64,000 bases of DNA from Cryptomeria japonica (Eukaryota > Streptophyta > Pinopsida > Cupressales > Cupressaceae): positions 184,691,572 to 184,755,571 of the forward strand of contig NC_081411.1 of assembly GCF_030272615.1 (NCBI RefSeq), in the 5' to 3' direction. The notes beneath the pieces are model-generated. The model searched no databases, was not told the origin of the DNA, and was given only the letters and a program-made list of their open reading frames with translations. Positions within the stretch are counted from its first letter, which is position 1. Each line of letters opens with the position of its first letter. Shown piece after piece: positions 10,475-21,268 of the stretch. The position numbers and the translations under genes are program-made.

Positions 10475-12190
10475 GGATATAGGATTTGTAACCTACATAA
10501 CAAAAAGAGGGAAAATATTAGGTTCTATAGAGTCTTTCCTAAGTCAAACCATGCATAAGTATTTCTATTTTCATTACAAAAATTTTGGATAAAAGAGAGC
10601 TTACCTTTGGTAGGGGAAATACTAAAAACCTTGGGAAAAGAATTCAGTTGACAAATGATATGTTGATATGAAACTCCTTGAGTTGAAGCCTCACACAAAT
10701 CTTGATGTTTATTGGGAGGTTTTAATGCACACCTTTATTCATAGAAGAACACATAGCTCGATCATGATTATTGAACTTGAACGCTTGAATTTATATTTCT
10801 TCTTAATTGCATTGAAGATTCTTAATTAAATGCTCAATTTGACTTGAGAGGAAAGCTAACTTGATTAGATGTAGGAGATAAAACATTTAAATGAGGAAGA
10901 GAGTTTTATTTATACACAAATTACATATTTTTTCTTTTAATTTTGAAGAATTCTTACATCGGGTGGAAATTTCCCACTCCTTGTTTTCCTAATTATTAGG
11001 AGTTCAAATTTGGGCCCAAATTGACTGGACTATGGTGTTAGGCAGCCTATTCTAGTTGGTATATGGTGTTGGGTGCAATAGTCATAGCTATTTGAGATGG
11101 GCTAAGCATGAGATTATGTGAGGCTTCCAAAAATAGTCATGTATTAAGTATAATAAGATGTGAAAAAGGGGCATGAGGCACAACCACCAAAGTGAGCCTA
11201 AAATGAGTTTAGAATTTTATCGGGATACAATTTATAAGACTAAAATAATATATTTACTTGTCTAGGAGTTTAAAATTATTTTCAATGCATTCATTTTATG
11301 TAGGTGTTATACTCACAATGTCCCAAAAGACTGATTTCCTTGAAGATTTTAACCTAAATGTTTTTCTATCAAGCATATGCTACATCATTTTGTGCATGCC
11401 TACTAGAGCATTTTCAAATACATCATATAATAAAAATACCCATTATTTTATGCTTTTGTAATGCATACATGTATCATAAGGCATTTGCAACCACAATCTC
11501 TAAAACACTCTTGTTTTATATATGTTTCAATGGATGTCCATACATTGTCCCAAGTTTCATTTCTCTTATTGATGGGGCTATTTATGCACCACTCTCATAT
11601 TTCTTGATTTCAGTATCTTTTCAAAGAGGGAAGCCCCATATATGTATTAATATGTATAGAATGTACAAGAAAATACAAAGCTTCATATGGCTCTATCTGA
11701 TAGCCCACATCTAGCAATATATAGAGTACTATTTGCATACATATATCCTTAAAATGTAGCCATACCCATTCCTAGTGCATGCACTGCAAAATTCTAAGAA
11801 ATGGAGGAAAATATTGCATTATGCATAAACTAATTAAAAAGAATCTATCCACCAAGTAAAATCCAATGAAACTGTGACCTGCCAAATCAATTGGAAACTA
11901 TAGCTTTAATCCTTGAATTAAAAAAAAATCCACGAGCCTCCTCTCAAGATCAGTGTGGGAAGTTGTTTTTTTACTGAACTTCATTACAAAAATTATGTAG
12001 AACATAATTCAATATAAATTTTTTTTGGAGAAAATCCAAATAAATATAGAGTTATCAGGCTTTGGATTAAACAAGTATTCTAAATACTTCTTTAAATTGT
12101 CAACTTGGGCATGCTTTGAACTAAGTTGGACAATCTCAAAAAGAGAAAAACTATGAACAAGATATCTCCAAATAAATGGTAGTTCCTTTT
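10475..12190 (+). repeat. 1.72-kb tandem duplication, copy A
   Basis: From GGATATAGGATTTGTAACC at 10475 the sequence is repeated from 12191 at an offset of about 1716-1730 bases, with roughly 90 percent identity by eye. A small open frame (11358-11714, 118 codons) lies in the copy and has a counterpart in copy B, but I recognise no domain and do not call it a gene. The family of the repeated unit is unknown. Confidence 0.8.
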
Positions 12191-13880
12191 GGATATAGTA
12201 TTTGTAACCTACATACAAAAAAGAAGGAAAATACTAGGTTCTATAGAGTCTTTCCTCAGTCAAACCATGTGTAAGTATTTCTATTTTCATTACAAAAAAT
12301 TTGGATAAAGGAGAGCTTACCCTTGCTAGGGAAAATACAAAAAACCTTGGGAAAATAATTCAATTGACAAATGATATGTTGATATGAAACTTATTGAGTT
12401 GAAGCCTCACACAAATATTGATGTTTTTTGGGAGGTTTTAATGCACACCTTTATTCATAGAAGAACACATAGCTTCATCATGATTGTTGAACTTGAATGC
12501 TTGAATTTATATTTCTCCTTAATTGCATTGAAGATTCTTAATTAAATGCTAGATTTGACTTGAGAGGAAAGCTAACTTGATTATATGTAGGAGATAAAAA
12601 GTTAAATGAGGGAGAGAGTTTTATTTATACATAAATTACATATTTTTTCTTTTTATTTTGAAGAATTCTTACATCAGGGGGAAATTTCCCACTCCTTGTT
12701 TTCCTAGTTATTAGGAGTTCAAATTTGGGCCCAAATTGATTGGACTATGGTGTTAGGCAACCTATTCTAGGAGGTATATGGGGTTGGGTGCAATAGTCAT
12801 AGCTATTTGAGATGGGATAAAGGTTAGTGAGCATGAGATTATGCAAGCCTTCCAAAAATAGTCATGTATTAAGCACAATAAGATGTGAAAAAGGGGGCAT
12901 GAGACACAACCACCAAAGTGAACCTAAAATGAGTTTAGAATTTTATTGGGATACAATTTACAAGACTAAAATAATAAATTTATTTATCTAGGAGTTTAAA
13001 ATTATTTTCAATGCATTCATTTTATGCAGGTGTTATACTCACAATGTCCCAAAAGCCACATTTAATTCATTGAAGATTTTTACCAAAATGTTCTTCTATC
13101 AAGGATATGCTACCTCATTTTGTACATGCCTACTAGAGAATTTTCAAATACATCATATAATAAAAATACCCATTATTTTATGCTTTTGTAATGCATACAT
13201 GTATCATAAGGCATTTTCAAACAGAATCTCTAAAAAACTCTTGTTTTATATATGTTTCAATGGATGTCCATACATTGTCCCAAGTTTCGTTTCTCTTGTT
13301 GATGGGGCTATTTATGCACCACTCTCCTATTTCTTGATTTCAGTATCTTTTCAAAGAGGGAAGCCCCATATATGTATTAATATGTATAGAATGTACAAGA
13401 AAATACAAAGCTTCATATGGCTCTATCTGATAGCCCACATCTAGCAATATATAGAGTACTATTTGCATACATATATCCTTAAAATGTAGCCATACCCATT
13501 CCTAGTGCATGCACTGCAAAATTATAAGAAATGGAGGAAAATATTGCATTATGCATAAACTAATTAAAAAGAATCTATCCACCAAGTAAAATCCAACGAA
13601 AGTGTGACCTGCCAAATCAATTGGAAGCTATAGCTTCAAGCCTTGAATAAAAAAAAAAATCCAAGTGGGAAGTTGTTTTTTTACTTAACTTCCTTACAAA
13701 AAATATGTGGAACATAATTCAATGTAGATTTTTTTGGAGAAACTCCAAATAAATATAGAGTTATCAGGGTTTGGATTAAACAAGTATTCTAAATACTTCT
13801 TTTTGCCAACTTGGGCATGCTTTGAACTAAGTTGGACAAACTCATAAAGAGAAAAGCTATGAACAAGATATCTCTAAATA
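12191..13880 (+). repeat. 1.72-kb tandem duplication, copy B
   Basis: Second copy of the unit at 10475-12190, joined to it directly. It ends in the AACAAGATATCTC(C/T)AAATA block, after which the copies differ. The counterpart of the small frame runs 13070-13444; most differences between the two frames change the amino acid, which argues against selection on a protein. Confidence 0.8.
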
Positions 13881-14389
13881 GATTGTGGTTTCCTTTGTGT
13901 TTTATGAGTTTATCAAGGGTTTATAATTTTATAATTTTATTTACAAATAAAGTGGAGCTTCTTTGGCATTTTATGACTTTATCTAGAGTTTATAGTTTTC
14001 TAATTAAATCTTTGACTAATTGAAATTTTTTGAAGTTACCAATTGGTGTAATGATAATATTATAATTTCTAATTTTTAGGGTAAAGTATCAAGCTTTATT
14101 GTTTATTTATTAAAAAATATGTAATAATAATAAATTATATTCATTAGGCCTAAAATAGGAATTAGGTGAAGAATACCAGATGATATGCATATAAAATCTA
14201 CTATAAAAATTAAAACACTACTTCAATGTCAATTTTTAAAATTTGAATCTCATAATCTATACGAAAAATAGTGATCATAAAGCCTATCGATCCATACACA
14301 AGAGGGAGAGAAGTATTTGGAAATTGGACATAAATTCTCTATCATGAATCCCATGTTTTTAGTGGACCCATAGTTTGTGGATCGAAGTC

Positions 14390-14945
14390 TATTATATCCC
14401 CAAATATATCAGAGACTCACATCTGAAAGATCTACTTTAGTAGATATTCTATTCAGAAAAGCTTCGAAAACAGAGCATTTTGTGCAACGAATCAGGTACC
14501 CGGGTCGACAGAAAACACGAGATACATGGAAGGCAAATCTTGTTTTACGCCATCATGATTATCAATATATAGAGTTACAAAAATTATGTAGAACATAATT
14601 CAATATACATTTTTTTTTTGGAGAAACTCCAAATAAATATAGAGTTATTAGGCTTTGGATTAAACAAGTATTCTAAATACTTCTTTTTGCCAACTTGGGC
14701 ATGCTTTGAATTAAGCTGGACAATCTCAAAAAGAGAAAAACTATTAACAAGATATCTCCAAATAAATGGTAGTTTCCTTTGTGTTTTATGAGTTTATAAA
14801 AAACTATGAACAAGATATCCCCAAATATATCAAGACTCACATCCGAAAGATCTACTTTAGCAATTCTATTTAGAAAAGCTTCGAAAACAGAGCATTTTGC
14901 GCAACGAATACACGAGATACATTGAAGGCAAATTTGGAATCATTT
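14390..14945. repeat. Mosaic of duplicated blocks
   Basis: A block at about 14397-14540 (CCCCAAATATATCA... to ACACGAGATACAT) recurs at 14819-14930. Between them, 14575-14800 repeats the end of the 1.72-kb unit (TTGGAGAAACTCCAAATAAATATAGAGTTAT and onwards). The first copy has about 20 extra bases containing GGTACCCGGGTCGAC that the second lacks. Confidence 0.7.
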
Positions 14946-15110
14946 TCGTTCATTTACTTTCAACTTTGGCTATTGCTTGGATGAGTTTCGTTTCATTAAT
15001 CCCTTCTGCCCGACATTCCAACCTTGGAAGGAAGATGAAATAATGTAGGAAAGAATCTTATAAGACATTTTCTCTCTTTCAATCATTTCTGTCAAATCTG
15101 ATACTCATGG

Positions 15111-15792
15111 AATGTTTCCCTCCTTTTACTTTACTTGATGCCATTCCAGCCTTGTTTCTTTCTCATGTGCCTACTTTGGACAGCTTGCATAAAGCTCAAA
15201 ACACATCCCAATGTGGAGGAAGGCAAATCTTCTTTTATGCCATCATGATTATCATGATTTCAAATTTGGAATCATTTTCCTTCATTTACTTTCAACTTTG
15301 GCTATTGCTTGGAGGAGTTTCGTTTCATTAACGAATAAGGTACCAAGGAATGTTTCCCTCCTTTTACTTTACTTGATGCCATTCCAGCCTTGTTTCTTTC
15401 TCATGTGCCTGCTTTGGATAGCCTGCATAAATCTCAAAACGCATCCCAATTTGGAGGAAGGTAAATCTTGTTTTACGCCATCATGATTATCATGATTTCA
15501 AATTTGGAATCATTTTCCTTCATTTACTTTCAACTTTGTCTATTGCTTGGAGGAGTTTCGTTTCATTAACGAATAAGGTACCAAGGAATGTTTCCCTCCT
15601 TTTACTTTACTTGATGCCATTCCAACCTTGTTTCTTTCTCATGTGCCTGCTTTGGACAGCCTGCATAAAGCTCAAAATGCATCCCAATGTGGAGGAATTT
15701 CATTATGAAAAAGGTGTGAAAAATAAAAAATATGTGGTTATAATAGAAAACGAATTGAACAAAATATAATTTAAAGAATAAATAAATCATAT
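15111..15792 (+). repeat. 238-bp tandem array, three units
   Basis: The word AATGTTTCCCTCC starts at 15111, 15349 and 15587, exactly 238 bases apart each time. The units are nearly identical. The period is not a multiple of three, so small frames in it rotate between units and are not evidence of a gene. The third unit runs on into a tail ending AATAAATAAATCATAT, next to the gypsy element. A fourth unit with the same tail lies on the far side at 26681-26980. Confidence 0.9.
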
Positions 15793-16569
15793 TGTTTATG
15801 GTGAAAATGGATGACAATAATAACAAAATTAAAAGGTTAAATGAATTCAACCACCAAACCCTAGCCTAACAACAACAAAGATCCACCATAACATATGAAG
15901 ATTACCTAAGACAATGCAAATCAAATGAAATCACAAAGGTTATACCATTACATGTCCAATAGGGTTTTGATCTCCATTCTTCCTATCTCTATTGATCTTG
16001 CTTGATATATTTGCTCTCAGATTTTATGTGCACAAGAGCTCAACAAAGAACGGAATGTGGTTGCAAGTAGGATCGTAGTGTAGTCAAGTGCATAAAATGA
16101 TTAACTAGGTTGATTAGGGTTTGATAATGAAGGAAGTATCTCTTTATATAGAAGACACAAATATGAAATGGAGGGATAAGATTGAGAGGTGTAAAAGGAG
16201 GTCGGCTATGATTAGAGGGTAGGTAGAAGAAATAATAAAATAATGAAATAGGTAGGTAGTGTAGGAATTAAGAGATGAATGCCATGTGTCATGGGTAGAA
16301 AAAGGTTAATGAATTAATTAAATAAATAAAGATTCATTCAATTAATAGAAGAAATTAGATCAATTAAATAAATAAATATTTATTTAATTTAGGAAAAGGA
16401 TAATTTAAATAAATAAATGTATTTATTCAAATGAGAAGTAAGGCTAGAAGAGGATAAATGAATTAATTAAATAAATAAAGATTCATTTAATTAATAGAAG
16501 AATTAGGATTAGATAATTAAATAAATAAAATATTTATTTAAGTAGACATGACAATTTTGGGTGTCTACA
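15793..16569 (-). repeat. 3' LTR of the gypsy-type element
   Basis: Minus-strand ends are TGTAGACAC... and ...CATAAACA, preceded by a polypurine tract. It contains TATATAA-type promoter sequence and a tract of AATTAAATAAATAAA repeats. It is the partner of 25912-26680. Confidence 0.85.
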
Positions 16570-17198
16570 TTTTGCCCCTCTTTGAGACAATGCGGCTTGT
16601 CGCGTTATTTCAAAGAAGATAAGATGAACTGATATAGAGTTGCCCCAAGATGGGAATTATATGCCCCCTCGAGAGATTGGATGAAAATATCTTAAAAGAT
16701 CGCAGACAATCTCTCGATAAGAAAGATGGGATAGAATGGACTGACCAGATAAAGTGATAGAGTCACGGGATAAAGAAGACTGACTCGGGAAACGAGGGCT
16801 AAGGCGAGGGTAGGCTATAAGATAGACCACGGGCAAAAGACATCGTCATTGTCATCCACACATCCATGAGAGCAGAGTGCAGAGCGAAAATAGAGCAGTA
16901 GCAGTCAACAGCGATGGCTTTCGTTCACAGATTCGACCGTGTTCGCCGATTCTAGAGGCCAACAGAGGCAAAAGAGCCGGTAAGTACCACAACAACTCCT
17001 CGTACTTTGATGCATTTATTGTTGTCATTAATGCATGCTGGGTTAGAGTAATAAATGTGCTTAGAATAGGGTCCGAAAAATGTCAAAAATGTGTAGGCGT
17101 GTTTGCGTTGGTGCCAGGCACGTTTATGCAGTCTAAAAGAGCGTTTATGTCATGAAAGCACATTTGTATCCAAAAATGTGAATTTGTGTCTTCTAGGT

Positions 17199-17395
17199 CA
17201 AATCGACAGTTCTGTGATGAACATACGCTGTCGATTGGATAAGCTGCTAAGAGGATACACTCAAGCAGGTCTTCTATGGAAAACTAGGATAGCAAAAAAG
17301 GGCTAGGATTGACAATTCTATGATAGAACATACCTTGCCAATTAGGAAACTACTCAAGAGGATTCACTCAAGCAGAGGCCCTAGGATAGGATAGA
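17199..17395 (+). repeat. Two diverged copies of a ~108-bp unit
   Basis: CGACAGTTCTGTGATGAACATACGCTG...CTCAAGCAGG near 17203-17262 recurs as TGACAATTCTATGATAGAACATACC...CTCAAGCAGAGG near 17309-17377. Confidence 0.5.
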
Positions 17396-17400
17396 TCAAG

Positions 17401-17572
17401 GCACTTTGTGATGAACAGTGAGCACAAAGATATAGTACTTTTTGATGAACAGGGAATACTAAAATATGAGTAGCACTTTGTGATGAACAGTGAGTGCAAA
17501 TGTGAGCAGCACTTTGTGATGAACAGGGAGTGCCAAACATGTAGTATTTTGTGATGAACAGGGAGTACCAAT
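17401..17572 (+). repeat. ~36-bp tandem repeat, five units
   Basis: G(C/T)ACTTTGTGATGAACAG starts at 17401, 17435, 17473, 17509 and 17543 with small variations and spacers of 16-20 bases. Both the word and the spacers are similar between units, as expected for a minisatellite rather than a CRISPR array. It lies inside the gypsy element, upstream of the plant mobile domain fragment. Confidence 0.8.
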
Positions 17573-17700
17573 AGGATTGAGATGATTGATTTGTGTGACT
17601 GGAGGAGTATTTGCCTATGTTGGAGTCACGGGAGAGATTCCCGTCGACTCAGAGGTTGCGACCTGAGTTGACAGCTGAGGACTGAGCTGCAATTGAGGCT

Positions 17701-18165
17701 ATGGGATTCAGACATGTTCTATATGTGCCTAAGTTTCAGGCAAACATGGGACTACTGACTGCACTGGCGAAGAGGTGGCACTCCGAGACATGTACTTTTT
17801 ATTTGCTGATGGGGGAGATGACAGTCACCTTAGAGGATGTATATAGGATTCTGCAGATACCGATCGATGGGGAGTTGATTCTGTATGATTGAGACGGAGA
17901 CAGGGAGGCCCTGAGATGAGTGTTCTAGGATCTGGGATTGGAGATGAGGGTGGGACATGTGGCATGGGATACCATGACATGGATAGGATTAGCACTACCA
18001 ATAGTGTTAGCAGGAGTTATCAGTGGGTTCCTCTGTCCGGATAGGGCGACACGAGGGGTGGCTGTAGGGGACACAGGGGCTAGGAGAGATGATCTTGGGG
18101 TGGGTCCTTCTAGGGCTCAGACTCCATCAAGGCCAGCCGGCTCTGAGGGAGGGAGTTCATCATAG
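17701..18165 (+). pseudogene. Plant mobile domain (PMD) fragment, antisense inside the gypsy element
   Basis: The frame 17701-17892 reads GFRHVLYVPKF..., then LLTALAKRWHSETCTFYL, MTVTLEDVYRILQIPIDG and ends shortly after. This is the characteristic start of the plant mobile domain (aminotransferase-like, MAIN-like family), where the Trp, the His-Thr-Phe-like run and TLEDV...LPIDG are hallmarks. A second piece at 17938-18165 contains GHVAWDTMTWIG and SGFLCPDRATRG, also PMD-like, then a Gly/Pro/Ser-rich tail. It lies on the strand opposite to gag, between the integrase C-terminal region and the 3' LTR. PMD proteins occur both as host genes (MAIN) and as cargo of plant transposons; extra, sometimes antisense, frames are known in Tat-lineage gypsy elements. 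The fragment is much shorter than a full domain, so it is a remnant. Confidence 0.75.
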
Positions 18166-18289
18166 CCATAGAGGGCTCCCTATGTATCAATTTTGTACCA
18201 TATTGTATGATGATGTAGACACCTTCAAGTGATTGTAGCCATATAATTTTGACATCATTGTATCATGACACTTTATATATATATATATG

Positions 18290-18610
18290 AGATGATTCAT
18301 CTTTGCAGAAGCTATATGCATGCATACCTATGTGATGTATGTTTCTATGTGATGCTTATGATATGGATGCAAATATGTATATGATGCAATGCAATATATT
18401 TTTTTGTTCTTTTATGTTTTATATGTGTATGCATGATGCAAATGTGAATGTATGTAATGCAGATGAATATGATAATGCAAATGTAAATTGTGCTAATAGG
18501 TGTTGTGTGCAAGATGTGATGTAGTTGTGATATCTATATGTATGTATGAAATGCTTATATGTGGTAATGTAGGTGCAAACTACATGAAATGCAAATGTTT
18601 TTGGTGTGTC
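18290..18610 (+). repeat. TATATA and ATG-rich low-complexity tract
   Basis: A (TA)n run near 18275-18289 is followed by about 300 bases rich in ATGCAAATGT, ATGTATATG and related words. Small frames here are low-complexity and not called. Confidence 0.5.
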
Positions 18611-19870
18611 ATTATACTCAGTCATGTGATAGCAGGCTATGTGGACTCAAGAAGGACGATGGAAGTCAATCAAGAAAGGGGGATGAAAGATAGAAGATAT
18701 GAACGTGAAAGAGCTTCTTGTCCGTTATCATCATTGAGATTTATTATGGCAAGTAGGTTATGACAATTGAGGCATATGTTTGACCCAAAAAGTCATTGTA
18801 CCTATTTGCATGGAGATAAGACAGTCACAAACAAGGAATGCCCCAGTTCACACTAGACTCACAGTGTCCTCATATCCTTGAACAAGTCATAGCATTACTA
18901 AAAGAGAATCCACAGATAGCAAATACAAATAGGTGATGATACCCCATCCTCACCTTTCTAGTCAAAGACATCCTAGAGATAGAATCTCTAGTCAGAGACA
19001 TCCCAAAAAAGCTAAAAGACATGTCACCAAAAAAGATGAAATCAAAAGAAAACCAAGACTCGACACCAACATCTACTGTAGCCCTCAAGTTTAGTGTCTC
19101 TTGTCACTTGTATAAGTCTTATTTGATTGTGGTTAGAATGTTTACTTTCACAAAATGGATAGATAGCACTGAACCATGATGTTGTCTGAGTCTGTTGAAA
19201 GATTTGATTTGTTGAAGCCCATTGTTGTTGCTGTCTCATCTGAAACTAACTGAATCCATGAAACTAATATTTTATTGCGAAGAAGATGAGACCTTATTGC
19301 AGGGTGGCGATGAAAATGTTTCTGTATTGCAGATTGTGTGCGAATAGACTGAAGGAAGCTGGAAGAAACTATACTCCTTGAAACATGTGATGTTCTTAGT
19401 TCCACATCCATCACTAGACATAGGATTTGCCGTAGCCACAAATAGGATTTTATTTATTATGGATGGAAAGGGAGGTTTATTATGAATGGCTAACCAATCT
19501 TGGATAGATCAATAACAAGCCATGATGGGAATGTGTAAGTTTATTATGGATGAATTGGTCGTGAGTGTGTGCAAAGTGAAAGGATGAAAGTGGATCCTGA
19601 AGGAGGGAGGAGCAATGTCTCTACGCATGGCGCTGGTGACCCAGTTTTCACCATGGTACTTGCCCAGGGTGCCACCGAAGTGGTTTTCACCATTGGACGA
19701 AATTATTTCTCTTTACTTTTTTTGATTTTTCAATGTTTTCTATGTCACAAGGTGCCTGTTTGCTAGGTTTTCACAAAGTAATGATTTTTTTTGTTTTTAT
19801 AATAATTTTTTTTTGTATTTTTGAAATTTTTTGATTTTTTTGTATTTTTGAATTAGGATATTCCGAAGAG

Positions 19871-21262
19871 CTATGTGTAGAACCTGCGAAGGTATATGTT
19901 GTTGATAGGATCCTCCAAAGGTTCACCTTCTATAGTTGAGAGCTGATATGCCCCAGATCCATATACTACTGTAATGATGTAAGGACCAAGCCAATTTGGT
20001 TCAAACTTTCCCTTCTTCTCTCTATCTTGCTGATTTTGGGGGTTTTCTCTGAGAACCAAGGCACCCACCTCAAATGTGTGAGGTTTAACCTTATGATTGT
20101 AACTGCAAGGTTCCTTGAATGAATGATCTGTAGCTTGAGTGACTATCTTCCTTGATAAAGGAACTGAGATAGAATTACTAATGTGTGGACTACGTAGGCC
20201 CATATGCGTGTCACCTGAAGAAGTTTGGGCATCCTTGATAACAAAGTCCGTCGAGGAAGCTCCATTAAAGGTCCATGATGTATCGCCAGAAGGGGATGGA
20301 TGTGCGGAACAAGTGGATGAGTGATGAAGGCTTATGATTGTGAAAAGAAGTGAAAGTATCATGGCATGATGGAGACTTAGGATCAACAAGTATGCTTTTT
20401 GACTTAAAATTGTAGAACTTTTGCCCCCAGTTATTTTGATATTAGGGGAGATCAACTCTTTCTCTTTTTGCTTCATAGGATTTTTATCCTTGACTTTGAT
20501 TTTTGTTGAGTCCAGTAGCTTTTGATTTCGATTTGGAATAAAGGACTTTTCTTTATTTTTGACTTTTAGATTTTTCTTTTCAAAGCTTGATTTGTCATCC
20601 CCAATGAGTAAGGGCTTTTCCAGTTCTTGTTGATCCAAGTCTGGGAGAGGAGTGAAAATGGAATGAGCAGATGATATGGTAAGGCTATGTGAGCTCTCAA
20701 GAGGGTTGGAGATACACTCAATAGATTCTTTGTTGGAACCACTCTTAACAATATTGATATCAAGAGTTGCTTGCACCACTAAAGGAGATTTGCATTCAGA
20801 CTTAGTAGCCACAACACTAGGTGGTTCACACCCAATTCCTTGCAAATTGTTTGTAGGTTGTTCTTGTCGACTGAATACCTTAGGAGATAGTGGGAGTTGA
20901 TCAACATGAAAGATATACTCACCACATCTCATGTCTTTAACCTTGAATTTTTTGTTGAGCTCTGCTTGTTTTGATGTAGAAGGCATGGATTCTGGATCCA
21001 CATATGCTGATGAAGGAATAGATTCTGGATTGACTAGGATTGTTATTTCTAATCGAGGTTGGAGATTGTTGCAATATATGAATGGATTTGGGTTAGCTTT
21101 GACGATCATTTCAACTCCATTGTGTGGAAACTTGATACATGAATGATATGTAGATGGTACTACACCAATCTCATGAATCCATGGACGTCCTAGCAATATG
21201 TTGTATGTGAGATCAAGGTCTAGGACTTGACAAATCACATCTTTTGTAACATAATTGTCCAT
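19871..21262 (-). CDS. Element-encoded frame: protease-like region and integrase C-terminus in one 463-codon ORF
   Basis: This is the longest open frame of the window, inside the fossil gypsy element. Near its start it shows NILLGRPWIHEIG and VPSTYH, the stretch that follows the aspartic protease in plant gypsy polyproteins. Its middle is Ser- and Lys-rich with no recognised domain. The last ~70 residues (FEVGALVLREN, then FEPNWLGPYIITVV and YLRRFY) match the integrase C-terminal module that precedes the 3' region. Reverse transcriptase, RNase H and the integrase core are not recognised here. I take the frame as a non-autonomous family product rather than a host gene. Whether it is expressed is unknown. 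Confidence 0.6.
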   Translation of the reverse strand: MDNYVTKDVICQVLDLDLTYNILLGRPWIHEIGVVPSTYHSCIKFPHNGVEMIVKANPNPFIYCNNLQPRLEITILVNPESIPSSAYVDPESMPSTSKQAELNKKFKVKDMRCGEYIFHVDQLPLSPKVFSRQEQPTNNLQGIGCEPPSVVATKSECKSPLVVQATLDINIVKSGSNKESIECISNPLESSHSLTISSAHSIFTPLPDLDQQELEKPLLIGDDKSSFEKKNLKVKNKEKSFIPNRNQKLLDSTKIKVKDKNPMKQKEKELISPNIKITGGKSSTILSQKAYLLILSLHHAMILSLLFTIISLHHSSTCSAHPSPSGDTSWTFNGASSTDFVIKDAQTSSGDTHMGLRSPHISNSISVPLSRKIVTQATDHSFKEPCSYNHKVKPHTFEVGALVLRENPQNQQDREKKGKFEPNWLGPYIITVVYGSGAYQLSTIEGEPLEDPINNIYLRRFYT

Positions 21263-21268
21263 CGAGAT

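Noticed and set aside
11358-13444. 118- and 124-codon frames in the tandem copies as a gene pair
   Set aside because: Differences are mainly non-synonymous and no domain or gene signal is seen.
15211-15850. Frames in the 238-bp array, including a hydrophobic minus-strand frame
   Set aside because: The period is not a multiple of three and the frames do not keep phase between units.
16300-16550. AATTAAATAAATAAA repeats as a separate satellite
   Set aside because: They are part of the gypsy LTR and appear in the same place in its partner.
17401-17572. Regular repeats with spacers that could suggest a CRISPR array
   Set aside because: The repeats vary, the spacers are similar to each other, and the setting is a plant retroelement; this is a minisatellite.
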